Shown here piece by piece: positions 52,265-60,987 of a stretch of DNA of 64,000 nt. Origin of the DNA: Autumnicola patrickiae (GTDB lineage: Bacteria > Bacteroidota > Bacteroidia > Flavobacteriales > Flavobacteriaceae); the NCBI RefSeq assembly GCF_031846525.1, contig NZ_JAVRHM010000001.1, positions 248,001 through 312,000 on the forward strand, in the 5' to 3' direction. Numbering within the stretch: the stretch's first letter is position 1; each line of letters starts with the position of its first letter. Below the pieces are notes generated by a model, which saw nothing but the letters and a program-made list of their open reading frames with translations, did no database searches and was not told the origin of the DNA. A program made the translations under genes and the position numbers.

Positions 52265-53794
52265 CTACTCCCATTCTATAGTGGCCGGCGGTTTGGAACT
52301 AATATCATATACCACTCTATTAACGCCCTTTACCCTGTTAATTATTGCATTGGATGTTTTTTGTAAAAATTCATAGGGCAAATTCACCCAGTCTGCCGTC
52401 ATTCCGTCTGTAGATTCCACAGCTCTTAGAGCCACTACCTGCTCATAAGTACGCTCATCTCCCATCACTCCAACCGACTGTACCGGAAGTAAAATTGCTC
52501 CCGCCTGCCACACTTTATCATACAGCATCGCATCACGCAGGCCCTGTATAAAGATATGATCTACTTCCTGAAGGATCCTAACTTTTTCTTCAGTAATGTC
52601 ACCAAGAATTCTTATCGCCAGTCCCGGTCCCGGAAATGGATGTCTTCCCAAAAGTTCAGGATCTATTCCCAGCTCTGCTCCTACTCTCCTTACCTCATCT
52701 TTGAAAAGCATACGCAGAGGCTCAACCACTTTCAGCTTCATAAAATCTGGTAAACCACCAACATTATGATGCGATTTAATAGTAACTGAAGGTCCGTTTA
52801 CTGAAATAGATTCAATAACATCTGGATAAATTGTTCCCTGTGCGAGGTAGGTAACATCTGTAATTCCATGAGCTTCATCATCAAAAACTTCAATAAAAGC
52901 ATTCCCTATGGCTTTACGCTTCAATTCAGGATCACTTATTCCTGCAAGTGCATCCAAGAAACGTGCCGAAGCATCAACTCCTTTTACGTTAAGTCCCATA
53001 TCTTTATATTGATGCAGAACGCTTTCAAACTCGTTCTTCCGAAGGAGTCCGTTATTAACGAAAATACAGTACAGATTCTTTCCTATAGCCTGGTGCAGAA
53101 GAACAGCCGCAACTGAAGAATCTACGCCGCCGCTTAATCCCAGCACCACTTTATCATCACCTATCTTCTCCTTTAATTCTGAAACAGTTAAATCTACAAA
53201 AGCACCCGGAGTCCAGGATTGTTCAACACCACAAATCTTTACAAGAAAATTCTCCAGTAATTGCTTACCATCTTTGGAATGGTAAACTTCTGGATGAAAT
53301 TGAATTGCATAAGTCTGCTCCCCTTCAATTCTATAAGCTGCATTTAAAATATCGCTTGTACTTGCCAGACGTATTGCATTTGTAGGCAATTCTTTAATAG
53401 TATCACTATGGCTCATCCACACCTGTGAATTTTCGGGAATATCTTTAAAAAGAGGCTCGTTATCTTTTATTACAGAAAGATTTGCCCTTCCATACTCTCT
53501 AATTTCTGATGCTTCTACTATCCCGCCATGAAAATGCGCAAAGTATTGTGCTCCATAACAAACGGCAAGTATAGGAACCAGACCTCTTATTTTTGATAAA
53601 TCGGGATGTGGAGCATCTTCGTTTCTCACAGAAAACGGACTTCCGGAAAGGATGACCGCTTTAAAGCTGCTAAGATCCCCGGGAACCTTGTGAAACGGGT
53701 GAATTTCGCAGTAAATATTTAATTCTCTTACGCGCCTCGCAATTAGCTGAGTGTATTGCGAGCCGAAGTCCAGTATAAGTACGTTATTTTGCAT
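52265..53794 (-). CDS. guaA: GMP synthase (glutamine-hydrolysing)
   Basis: Makes GMP from XMP, 509 aa from ATG 53794. Class I glutaminase (ILDFGSQYTQLIARRVRE, catalytic Cys in PILAVCYGAQYFAH, QFHPEVYHS), then the ATP-pyrophosphatase loop VVLGLSGGVDSSVAAVLL and the C-terminal dimer domain ending in TIEWE. A longer frame to 53833 adds 13 odd residues and crosses the -7 box. First gene of a four-gene operon. Confidence 0.97.
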   Translation of the reverse strand: MQNNVLILDFGSQYTQLIARRVRELNIYCEIHPFHKVPGDLSSFKAVILSGSPFSVRNEDAPHPDLSKIRGLVPILAVCYGAQYFAHFHGGIVEASEIREYGRANLSVIKDNEPLFKDIPENSQVWMSHSDTIKELPTNAIRLASTSDILNAAYRIEGEQTYAIQFHPEVYHSKDGKQLLENFLVKICGVEQSWTPGAFVDLTVSELKEKIGDDKVVLGLSGGVDSSVAAVLLHQAIGKNLYCIFVNNGLLRKNEFESVLHQYKDMGLNVKGVDASARFLDALAGISDPELKRKAIGNAFIEVFDDEAHGITDVTYLAQGTIYPDVIESISVNGPSVTIKSHHNVGGLPDFMKLKVVEPLRMLFKDEVRRVGAELGIDPELLGRHPFPGPGLAIRILGDITEEKVRILQEVDHIFIQGLRDAMLYDKVWQAGAILLPVQSVGVMGDERTYEQVVALRAVESTDGMTADWVNLPYEFLQKTSNAIINRVKGVNRVVYDISSKPPATIEWE

Positions 53795-53816
53795 GCGTAA
53801 AAGTAATAATTTGAGG

Positions 53817-53824
53817 CAAAAATA
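53817..53824 (-). promoter_or_regulatory. -7 box before guaA
   Basis: On minus TATTTTTG, 22 bases before ATG 53794; fixes the guaA start. Confidence 0.6.
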
Positions 53825-53875
53825 AAATAGCAATCTTGGTATTTTATACCTTTATTCCCATCTAATTTTTAAATT

Positions 53876-54601
53876 ATGAAATACTTAAGTGCAATTATCT
53901 TTTCCATCGCTATTGTCGTGGCTGCAATATTTTTAGGTAATGCGTATGTAAGCCGCGCCAATCCAGACGGAGTGATTTCGGTAACCGGTTCCGGAAGCGA
54001 AAATTTCACATCAGATCTTATTGTTTGGGAGGGACAATTTAGCCGTGTAAGTCCAGATCTTGAAGAAGCTTATAAACAGCTTAATAAAGACAAAGAAACG
54101 GTAAGAAAATATCTTCTGGACAATGGTATAAAACAGGAAAACATCGTCTTTAATTCTGTTCAAACCATAGAACAAAATGAAAACCAATATCAAAACGGTA
54201 ATTTTGTGGGCAGCATTTTTAAAGGTTACGAGCTGATTCAATCAGTAAAAATTGAATCGAATGAAGTGGAGCTTATTGAAAACGTCTCCAGGGAAATCAC
54301 AGAACTACTAAACAAGGGCGTGCAGTTCAATTCTACTCCCCCGCGATATTATTATACAAAAATTGCTGATCTTAAGATTGAAATGATCTCTAAAGCGACT
54401 GAAGACGCCCGTGTAAGAGCTGAAAGGATAGCAGAAAACAGCGGTGGCAGCCTGGGGGAGCTGAAAAATGCCAATATGGGGGTTTTCCAGATCACGGGAC
54501 AAAATAGCGGTGAAGATTACAGCTGGAGCGGCGCCTACAATACTGCGGACAAAAAGAAAACCGCCTCCATTACCATGCGTCTTGACTATGAAATTGACTA
54601 A
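53876..54601 (+). CDS. SIMPL-domain (DUF541) protein
   Basis: A 241-aa SIMPL protein with an N-terminal membrane anchor or signal (AIIFSIAIVVAAIFLGNAYV). The domain starts VISVTGSGSENFTSDLIVWEG and contains YKQLNKDKETVRKYLLDNGIKQENI and MISKATEDARVRAERIAENSGGSLGEL. Family function is poorly known (stress or outer-membrane associated). Divergent from guaA; a repeat copy lies 17 bases after the stop. Confidence 0.88.
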   Translation: MKYLSAIIFSIAIVVAAIFLGNAYVSRANPDGVISVTGSGSENFTSDLIVWEGQFSRVSPDLEEAYKQLNKDKETVRKYLLDNGIKQENIVFNSVQTIEQNENQYQNGNFVGSIFKGYELIQSVKIESNEVELIENVSREITELLNKGVQFNSTPPRYYYTKIADLKIEMISKATEDARVRAERIAENSGGSLGELKNANMGVFQITGQNSGEDYSWSGAYNTADKKKTASITMRLDYEID

Positions 54602-54617
54602 AATAAGTGCAGGTCTA

Positions 54618-54636
54618 AAAATGACAATTATCGATC
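54618..54636 (+). repeat. Interspersed repeat copy e
   Basis: AAAATGACAATTATCGATC, exact core match, 17 bases after the SIMPL gene stop. Confidence 0.8.
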
Positions 54637-54737
54637 TTAAGCAAAATAGCTTTTAGAGAAAAACATTAGGTATTCTGAAGTAAATATAAATTATTAGATT
54701 TAGCATTGGGTAAAAGCATCACGTCCTAATAAGAAAT

Positions 54738-54893
54738 ATGAATAAAACCAGAATAATTGGAGCGGTATTACTCGCACTAGGAATATGTGCGCAATTCTTT
54801 ATTGAATCAAATTACGCGTGGATCTTTGGTTTTGCTGTAGGTTTGGGAATTGCATTAGTGATCACAGGCAGGTTCAGAAAAAAAGCTGGATAA
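54738..54893 (+). CDS. 51-aa membrane protein
   Basis: A short gene: ATG 54738 to TAA 54891-54893, 51 aa. Two predicted helices (IIGAVLLALGICAQFFI and WIFGFAVGLGIALVIT) with a short polar turn, and a basic tail GRFRKKAG. It has A-rich context before the ATG as usual here. Repeat copies lie on both sides (54618 and 54945). Function unknown; the hydrophobic pattern and positive tail support a real protein. Confidence 0.65.
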   Translation: MNKTRIIGAVLLALGICAQFFIESNYAWIFGFAVGLGIALVITGRFRKKAG

Positions 54894-54940
54894 ACTGTTA
54901 TTCCTACGTCGACACCATTCCAGGAACAGAAAAGTTCAAA

Positions 54941-54963
54941 GTCGAAATTTGGCAATTTTCGAC
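54941..54963 (+). terminator. Hairpin with T-run after the 51-aa gene
   Basis: GTCGAAA and TTTCGAC, 7-bp perfect stem, nine-base loop, followed by CTTGACTTTTTT. A plausible terminator. It overlaps the diverged repeat copy. Confidence 0.5.
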
Positions 54964-54964
54964 C
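54945..54964 (+). repeat. Diverged interspersed repeat copy i
   Basis: AAATTTGGCAATTTTCGACC: matches copy b (TGGCAATTATCGACC) at 14 of 15 bases, but the ATG is altered. It sits in the loop and right arm of a hairpin after the 51-aa gene. Confidence 0.45.
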
Positions 54965-55016
54965 TTGACTTTTTTAATTCCTGAGCAATACCCAATTTCT
55001 TACTTCGGCTTTGCTC

Positions 55017-56444
55017 TTAACCCATCGTATCCAGAATCTTATCAATATCTTCTTCTGTAGTATCAGGATTAATAAAACAGAAACGGGCAACAGTTTCTTT
55101 CTTCCATTTTGTAGGCGTCACCAGTGCAAAACCGTTCCGATGATTCCTGTATGTCCATTCTTTATATTCTTCCGGAGACCAGTTTTTTCTTCGGAACAAA
55201 ACTACAGAAAGGCTTGTGGGTCTTACCATTTCCAAATTTTCCCGTGCTTCTATTTTTTTGGCAGCAATCTGCGCAAGTTCAATTCCGCGTTCTATTGCCT
55301 GCCGGTATTTGTCTGTCCCGTGCATGGCGAGGGAGAACCATAAAGGCATTCCTCTAACCCTTCTGGTAAGCTGAATCTGATAATCGGCGGGGTTAAATCC
55401 CTGTGCTCCTTCGTCTTGAAAAATTTCCAGGTAAGAGCCTTCCTGGGCGTGGGCCTTTTTAGCCAACTCCAGGTTCCGGTAAATTACCGCGCCACAATCG
55501 TAGGGCGAAAACAGCCATTTATGAGGGTCGATCGTGATACTGTCTGCACGCTCAATCCCATTAAACAAGGGGCGTACAGAGGGTGCTGCAAGAGCTCCTC
55601 CTCCATAAGCACAATCAACATGAAACCATACATTTTCTTTTTCGCAAACATCTGCAATCGTATCCAGCTCATCTATAATTCCGGCATTTGTGGTTCCACC
55701 GGTGGCCACTACAGCAAAAAGACGTTTTTTATCCTTTTCCTCAAGTTCATCTATAGCATTTCGCAGTTCCCTTCCGGTAAGATTTTCCTCTTCAGAATCA
55801 ATCATCACCACATCGGCATCTATCACTTTGGCCATCGCCTGGATGGAACTATGCGCTCCATGTGAAGTAAGCATCAAAGCCTTTACCGCAATATTATCTG
55901 AATTCCGTGCCCGCCATTCTTCTCTCGCAGCGACCATAGCCGAAAGATTAGCGGCTGTTCCCCCGCTGGTAAACACACCAAAAGCACCTTCTGGCAATCC
56001 GGTAAGCGAAACCAGCCATTTCATCGCCTGGTTTTCACAAAAAATTCCGCCGGCACCTTCCATCCAATACGCTCCATGAATACTGGAAGCCGATGTTACC
56101 AGATCGAACATAATTGCAGCCCTGGTAGGTGCTGCCGGCACAAAAGCCAGATGTCGCGGGTGATCGATAGGCACAGTCGCTTTTACCAGCACATCTTTAA
56201 ATAACTTAAAAGCATTTTCACCTCCAATTCCATGCGGAGTTATGGTTTGCCCTACCAGTCTCAACAATTCTTCTTCTTTCTTAGGTGCTCCCATTTCGGG
56301 AGTAATATTTGAGATACGGTCTATGGTGTATTTCATGACGTCCAGCGTCATTTCCACCAGGTCCATATCTATAGTATGCATCTTGTTTTTTTCCAAATCT
56401 GTACTTTTTATTTTTTCTCTATCCAATTCATTTTCACTAGTCAA
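55017..56444 (-). CDS. Group II PLP-dependent decarboxylase
   Basis: A 475-aa enzyme of the glutamate/aromatic/diaminobutyrate decarboxylase family. PLP-lysine motif DPHKWLFSPYDCG, GVFTSGGTAANLSAMVAAR, VVATGGTTNAGIIDEL and HVDCAYGGG are present. The substrate cannot be fixed by sequence; a 2,4-diaminobutyrate, aspartate or aromatic acid role are all open. The frame begins with TTG 56444; a downstream Met (KNKMHTIDM) is an alternative start. Confidence 0.9.
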   Translation of the reverse strand: MTSENELDREKIKSTDLEKNKMHTIDMDLVEMTLDVMKYTIDRISNITPEMGAPKKEEELLRLVGQTITPHGIGGENAFKLFKDVLVKATVPIDHPRHLAFVPAAPTRAAIMFDLVTSASSIHGAYWMEGAGGIFCENQAMKWLVSLTGLPEGAFGVFTSGGTAANLSAMVAAREEWRARNSDNIAVKALMLTSHGAHSSIQAMAKVIDADVVMIDSEEENLTGRELRNAIDELEEKDKKRLFAVVATGGTTNAGIIDELDTIADVCEKENVWFHVDCAYGGGALAAPSVRPLFNGIERADSITIDPHKWLFSPYDCGAVIYRNLELAKKAHAQEGSYLEIFQDEGAQGFNPADYQIQLTRRVRGMPLWFSLAMHGTDKYRQAIERGIELAQIAAKKIEARENLEMVRPTSLSVVLFRRKNWSPEEYKEWTYRNHRNGFALVTPTKWKKETVARFCFINPDTTEEDIDKILDTMG

Positions 56445-56579
56445 CCCGCCGTTCTGATAATCAATGAGAAAGAACGAATAATCAATTGATCATGCCAGCC
56501 TGAAAAAAGTTTTCTTTACTTCTGAAAATATAATAAAATTTATTCTAAACTGCACGAACGTCAACTTAAAGGTTCTACT

Positions 56580-56598
56580 TATCGATAATTGGCATTTT
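56580..56598 (-). repeat. Interspersed repeat copy f
   Basis: On minus AAAATGCCAATTATCGATA, one change at the last base. It lies 11 bases after the bshC stop in the same sense as bshC. Confidence 0.8.
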
Positions 56599-56609
56599 CA
56601 GACCTCGCC

Positions 56610-58229
56610 TTAATCCTGACTGAAAGTCAATATTTTAAAGTTCTCTTCTAGAGGATTAAGATGTTCCACAAGGGTAGGAATAAGTTCTTTGCCAAATTCT
56701 GCATAAAATTCCGAAAAGTTCGACTGTCGTTCCTGTAAAGACCCATTGGGAAATAATTCATTCTGAAGATTGGCAATTCGGGTTACCTCATCTTTTAGTT
56801 TTCGTTTCTGAGCCTTCAGCAGCCGCTTTTCCAGGTGATCCAACCCTTTTAACTGCTTTACTTCCTGCGCTTTTACGGCTCCCAGAAAAGTTTTATCGGT
56901 TTTTTCAGCTAGATCATACATTTGCTGAAACTGGTTTACAAGCTGCTCCTTTTGTGGTGAAAAATCGATGTCGATATTGGAGATTTTTCGCACCTTCCTA
57001 TTTATAAGCTCATGCTGCTTCAGAAAAAGTTCGTTATTGGTAATTTTTAATTTCTCTCGTTTTTTTTGTTGTTTTTCCGTTTGAATCAACGCTGAATTTC
57101 TCAAAAGCAACATCGGAAAAGGCACATTTTCGGCCTTAAAATAATTCTTTAGTTCCAGCCAGTATGAAAGCTCTCCGCCGCCGCCAATATAGCAAAGGTT
57201 CGGCAGAATTACTTCTTCATATAAAGGCCGCATCACTACATTCGGACTAAATCGCTCCGGATTTTCTTCCAATTCCTTTACAATTTCTTCGCGGCTCCAT
57301 TTAATATCCTCCTTATCGTGAACAAAATAGTTCCCTTCCCTTTCTATAATCCTTTCCCGAAAATCTTCAGTTAAATAGAAAAGATTGATCTCCCGCGGAT
57401 TCACCTGAACATTATATCCCAAAGCACTCAGTTCTTCCAGGCTTTTTGATGTTGTTTTATGAGAAACCTGGTCCAGAAGTTCATTCTTCGCATGGGGAAT
57501 AAATTCTTTCTTCAGTTCCTTCTCCTGGGCATCAAGAATTACGAGTCCGTAGTCCTTAAAAAGTTCATTCGCCAAATAGCGGGTAGCTTCAGTTAAATTT
57601 TCATGCTTCAGATAAGCATTTTCAAATAATTCCTTCAGAAATGCTGCATCTCTCCCTGCCCCTATTTCTGCGGAAAAAAGATTAAAAACTTCCTGAAGTC
57701 CTTCAGTATTAAGAAAACCAACTGCAGTTTTTCCAGCTTTCTTATCTGCATTGTTCCATTTGAACTTTTTGCCTTTCAGGTTGAAAAAATTGATCTCCTC
57801 GAAGTCATGATCTTCAGTTGCCATCCAGTAAACCGGAACAAAATTATATTCCGGATGCTTTTCCTTCAGAATTTTTGTCAAATTAATGGTAGAGACAATT
57901 TTATAGAGAAAATACAAAGGGCCCGAGAATAAATTTAGCTGATGCCCCGTAGTAACTGAAAAAGTATTTTCTTCTCCAAGCAATTTTATGTTCTCTGCGG
58001 TGGCACCTGAAATTTGCACATTTTCGTACTGCCTTTCCAGCACCCTCACCAGCACCTGCCTTTTTTCGGAAGAAAAAGAAGCCTTTTTCTCCTCAATCTG
58101 AGCCTGAAAATTGTCAATTTCAGGATAACGGTTATAAAATTTCTGAACATCTGGTTTCTGAGACAAATAATCCAAAATTAAATTGGTAAAATAATTAGTT
58201 TCGGAATAGGGTATACATTCTGATGGCAT
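56610..58229 (-). CDS. bshC: Bacillithiol biosynthesis cysteine-adding enzyme BshC
   Basis: A 539-aa BshC, which adds cysteine to GlcN-malate to finish bacillithiol. Recognised by SVTTGHQLNLFSGPLYFLYKIVSTINLTK, VPVYWMATEDHDFEEINFFNL, CYIGGGGELSYWLELKNYF and a long coiled coil (about residues 370-500). Length is typical. No neighbour is related; bshB1 is about 40 kb away. It lies alone on minus. Confidence 0.95.
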   Translation of the reverse strand: MPSECIPYSETNYFTNLILDYLSQKPDVQKFYNRYPEIDNFQAQIEEKKASFSSEKRQVLVRVLERQYENVQISGATAENIKLLGEENTFSVTTGHQLNLFSGPLYFLYKIVSTINLTKILKEKHPEYNFVPVYWMATEDHDFEEINFFNLKGKKFKWNNADKKAGKTAVGFLNTEGLQEVFNLFSAEIGAGRDAAFLKELFENAYLKHENLTEATRYLANELFKDYGLVILDAQEKELKKEFIPHAKNELLDQVSHKTTSKSLEELSALGYNVQVNPREINLFYLTEDFRERIIEREGNYFVHDKEDIKWSREEIVKELEENPERFSPNVVMRPLYEEVILPNLCYIGGGGELSYWLELKNYFKAENVPFPMLLLRNSALIQTEKQQKKREKLKITNNELFLKQHELINRKVRKISNIDIDFSPQKEQLVNQFQQMYDLAEKTDKTFLGAVKAQEVKQLKGLDHLEKRLLKAQKRKLKDEVTRIANLQNELFPNGSLQERQSNFSEFYAEFGKELIPTLVEHLNPLEENFKILTFSQD

Positions 58230-58414
58230 CTGCTGAGTTCAATTTTTTGTAAAGATAAGGCCTTTTAAATTCTAATATAAATTCTCGATTTTTTAGGATT
58301 TTATTAACAACAGAAGCAGACTTTCGGTCCAATTTTCAATTTAATCCGGACAGATTCGGCTCAATTTCATCGCCTGCATTATCTTTACCTAAAAAATAAT
58401 CCTATCTTTTTTAC

Positions 58415-60892
58415 ATGAAAAAGCTATTTCCTCTGTTCACTTTTTTACTCCTAAGTCTTCCATTTCTTAACGCCCAACAATCCCCCGCAGATTTTCTTGG
58501 CTACGAAGCCGGAGAGGAATTTTCCAGACATGCAGATGTTGTAGAGTATTTTGAACATGTAGCTGAAAATTCGCCGCTGGTGCAATATCATACTTACGGT
58601 GAAACCTACGAACGCCGGACACTGACCTACGCCATAGTTTCTTCCGAAGAAAATCTACAGAATCTGGAAAACATCAGAAGAAACCATTTAAATAACGCGG
58701 GGCTTTTGGATGGTCAAAATAATGCAGATAACCAGAAGGCGATTGTTTGGTTGAGTTATAACGTGCATGGCAACGAAGCTTCCAGTACAGAAGCTGCTAT
58801 GGCTACACTTTACTCCTTAATTACTGAAAACAGGGATTTGCTGGAAAATACTGTAGTTATTATCGATCCTTCTGTAAATCCCGATGGCCGTGACCGCTAT
58901 GTAAACTGGTATAACCAGGTAGAAGCTACACCTTTTAATACGGCGCAGTCAGCTACAGAACATCATGAACCATGGCCCGGCGGACGTCCAAATCATTATC
59001 TTTTTGATCTTAACCGCGACTGGGCGTGGGCAACGCAGAAAGAAACAAGGCAGCGATTAAAAATCTATAATCAGTGGATGCCTCATATTCATGTTGATTT
59101 TCATGAGCAGGGAATTAACGAACCCTATTATTTCGCTCCTGCCGCGGAACCTTTTCATGAAGTTATCACTCCTTTTCAGCGGGAATTTCAGACGAAAATT
59201 GGCAAAAACAATGCTGAATATTTTGATGAAGAAGGCTGGCTCTTTTTTACCAAAGAGAGCTTTGATCTTCTCTACCCCAGCTACGGGGATACCTATCCTA
59301 CATATTTAGGTGCGATCGGGATGACCTTTGAACAGGCAGGACACGGTCGTGCCGGACTGGGAATAGAAACAGACGAAGGAGAAATTTTAACCTTAAAAGA
59401 CCGGATTATACACCACTTTACCACCGGAATTTCCACCGTTGAAGTTGCTTCTCAAAACATAGAGGATTTAAATAATGAGTTCAAAAAATTCTTCAGCAAT
59501 AACGAAGAATTTGAATATCAAAGCTATGCCCTTAGGGGAAATCCCGATAAAATTGTTGCTGTCAAACAACTTTTAGACCAGCACGAAATAACCTATAGCA
59601 ATGCTGCAAATCAACGAATTAAAGGATACGATTACAGCAGTAAAATGAGTACAACTTCCAATGCTACAGAAGAAACTTTGGTGGTAAGCAGCAACCAGCC
59701 AAAAGGAAAAATGGTAAAAGTGCTGTTTGAACCGGCCACAAAACTTGCAGATTCCCTTACTTATGATATCACGGCCTGGAGCCTCCCGTATGCCTATGGC
59801 CTTGAAGCTATTGCGAGTCCGCGTAGTATCTCTACTGCTAACAACATTACGGAAAAGGAAATAGAGAACGTTGCCAATCCTTCTGGAGCAGGATATATTT
59901 CGAAATGGAACAGTATGCAGGATGCACGTTTTCTGGCTGCACTTTTAAAAGAGGATATCCGGGTGAGATTTTCAGAAATCCCTTTTGAAAGTGAAGGTCA
60001 GCAGTTTGACCGCGGAAGCCTTATTATCACTAAAAGCGACAACCGCAACACTGAAAATTTCGACGAAAAAGTAGTTGAAATTGCAAATCGGCTTAACCGG
60101 CAACTTCTTACTGCCAAAAGCAGCTTTGCCGGTAGCGGCCCCGATTTTGGATCGCCGGACGTAAAATTGGTAAACCCGCAGCGAATCGCAGTACTAAAAG
60201 GAGATGATATCTCTTCCCTAAACTACGGTGAAATCTGGCATTTCTTTGAACAGGATTTGAATTATCCCATTACGAGAATTGACACAGATTACTTTCAGCG
60301 AATTGATCTCTCCCAGTTCGATGTGCTCGTGATGCCAGAAGGTTATTATGAAGATGTTTTTACTGAAGCTGTTTTAGAAGATGTTACAGATTGGGTTCGC
60401 CATGGCGGAAAATTAATTGCTATTGGCGAAGCGGCAGGATATTTTAGTGGAAGAGATGATTTTCAGTTAGAAGAGAATAAAGTGGAAAAACCGGCAGATT
60501 CTGCAAAAACAGGAAATCTCATTCCTTATAATCAGCGGGAAAGGGAAAGCATTAAAGATTTAATCACCGGAAGTATTATAAAAACTAAGGTAGACAATAC
60601 TCATCCCATGGCTTTTGGTTATAAAGAAAGCTATTTCAGTTTAAAATTGAATAGTGACAGCTATAGTCTGTTGAAGGAAGGCTATAATGTAGCGTACATT
60701 CAGGATCCGGAAATCGTTTCCGGTTTTGCCGGAGGCGAAGCCCAGAAAAACCTGAAAAATTCCGTCGTCTTTGGAGAAGAAAGACTGGGAAGCGGGAGTA
60801 TTATATACTTAGTGGATAATCCTCTCTTCAGGTCCTTCTGGGAGAACGGAAAACTTTTCTTTGTGAATTCGCTCTTTTTCGTAAACAATTAG
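58415..60892 (+). CDS. M14-family zinc carboxypeptidase-like protein
   Basis: A large secreted protein, 825 aa with signal (LFPLFTFLLLSLPFLNAQ). The M14 zinc site is HGNE (SYNVHGNEASS) with the later His in HVDFHEQG, Arg/Asn-type DLNRDWAWA, and the catalytic Glu in GMTFEQAGHGRAG. A C-terminal half of about 450 residues follows without clear domain identity, perhaps class I glutamine amidotransferase-like (VLVMPEGYYEDV, GGKLIAIGEAAGYF). The substrate is unknown; outer-surface or periplasmic. Confidence 0.88.
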   Translation: MKKLFPLFTFLLLSLPFLNAQQSPADFLGYEAGEEFSRHADVVEYFEHVAENSPLVQYHTYGETYERRTLTYAIVSSEENLQNLENIRRNHLNNAGLLDGQNNADNQKAIVWLSYNVHGNEASSTEAAMATLYSLITENRDLLENTVVIIDPSVNPDGRDRYVNWYNQVEATPFNTAQSATEHHEPWPGGRPNHYLFDLNRDWAWATQKETRQRLKIYNQWMPHIHVDFHEQGINEPYYFAPAAEPFHEVITPFQREFQTKIGKNNAEYFDEEGWLFFTKESFDLLYPSYGDTYPTYLGAIGMTFEQAGHGRAGLGIETDEGEILTLKDRIIHHFTTGISTVEVASQNIEDLNNEFKKFFSNNEEFEYQSYALRGNPDKIVAVKQLLDQHEITYSNAANQRIKGYDYSSKMSTTSNATEETLVVSSNQPKGKMVKVLFEPATKLADSLTYDITAWSLPYAYGLEAIASPRSISTANNITEKEIENVANPSGAGYISKWNSMQDARFLAALLKEDIRVRFSEIPFESEGQQFDRGSLIITKSDNRNTENFDEKVVEIANRLNRQLLTAKSSFAGSGPDFGSPDVKLVNPQRIAVLKGDDISSLNYGEIWHFFEQDLNYPITRIDTDYFQRIDLSQFDVLVMPEGYYEDVFTEAVLEDVTDWVRHGGKLIAIGEAAGYFSGRDDFQLEENKVEKPADSAKTGNLIPYNQRERESIKDLITGSIIKTKVDNTHPMAFGYKESYFSLKLNSDSYSLLKEGYNVAYIQDPEIVSGFAGGEAQKNLKNSVVFGEERLGSGSIIYLVDNPLFRSFWENGKLFFVNSLFFVNN

Positions 60893-60987
60893 GAGGGGAA
60901 TATGAACATGGTATGGTTCACCATATCAATAAAAATAAATGAGCGCAATTCATTCCTGAGTTATATATTTATCCAAAATTTGATATA

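Noticed and set aside
16248..56595. Repeat copies as a family of small proteins beginning M-(A/T/P)-I-I-D
   Set aside because: Frames stop after 6 to 44 codons with unrelated tails, and one related copy has lost the ATG, so nucleotide function is the better reading.
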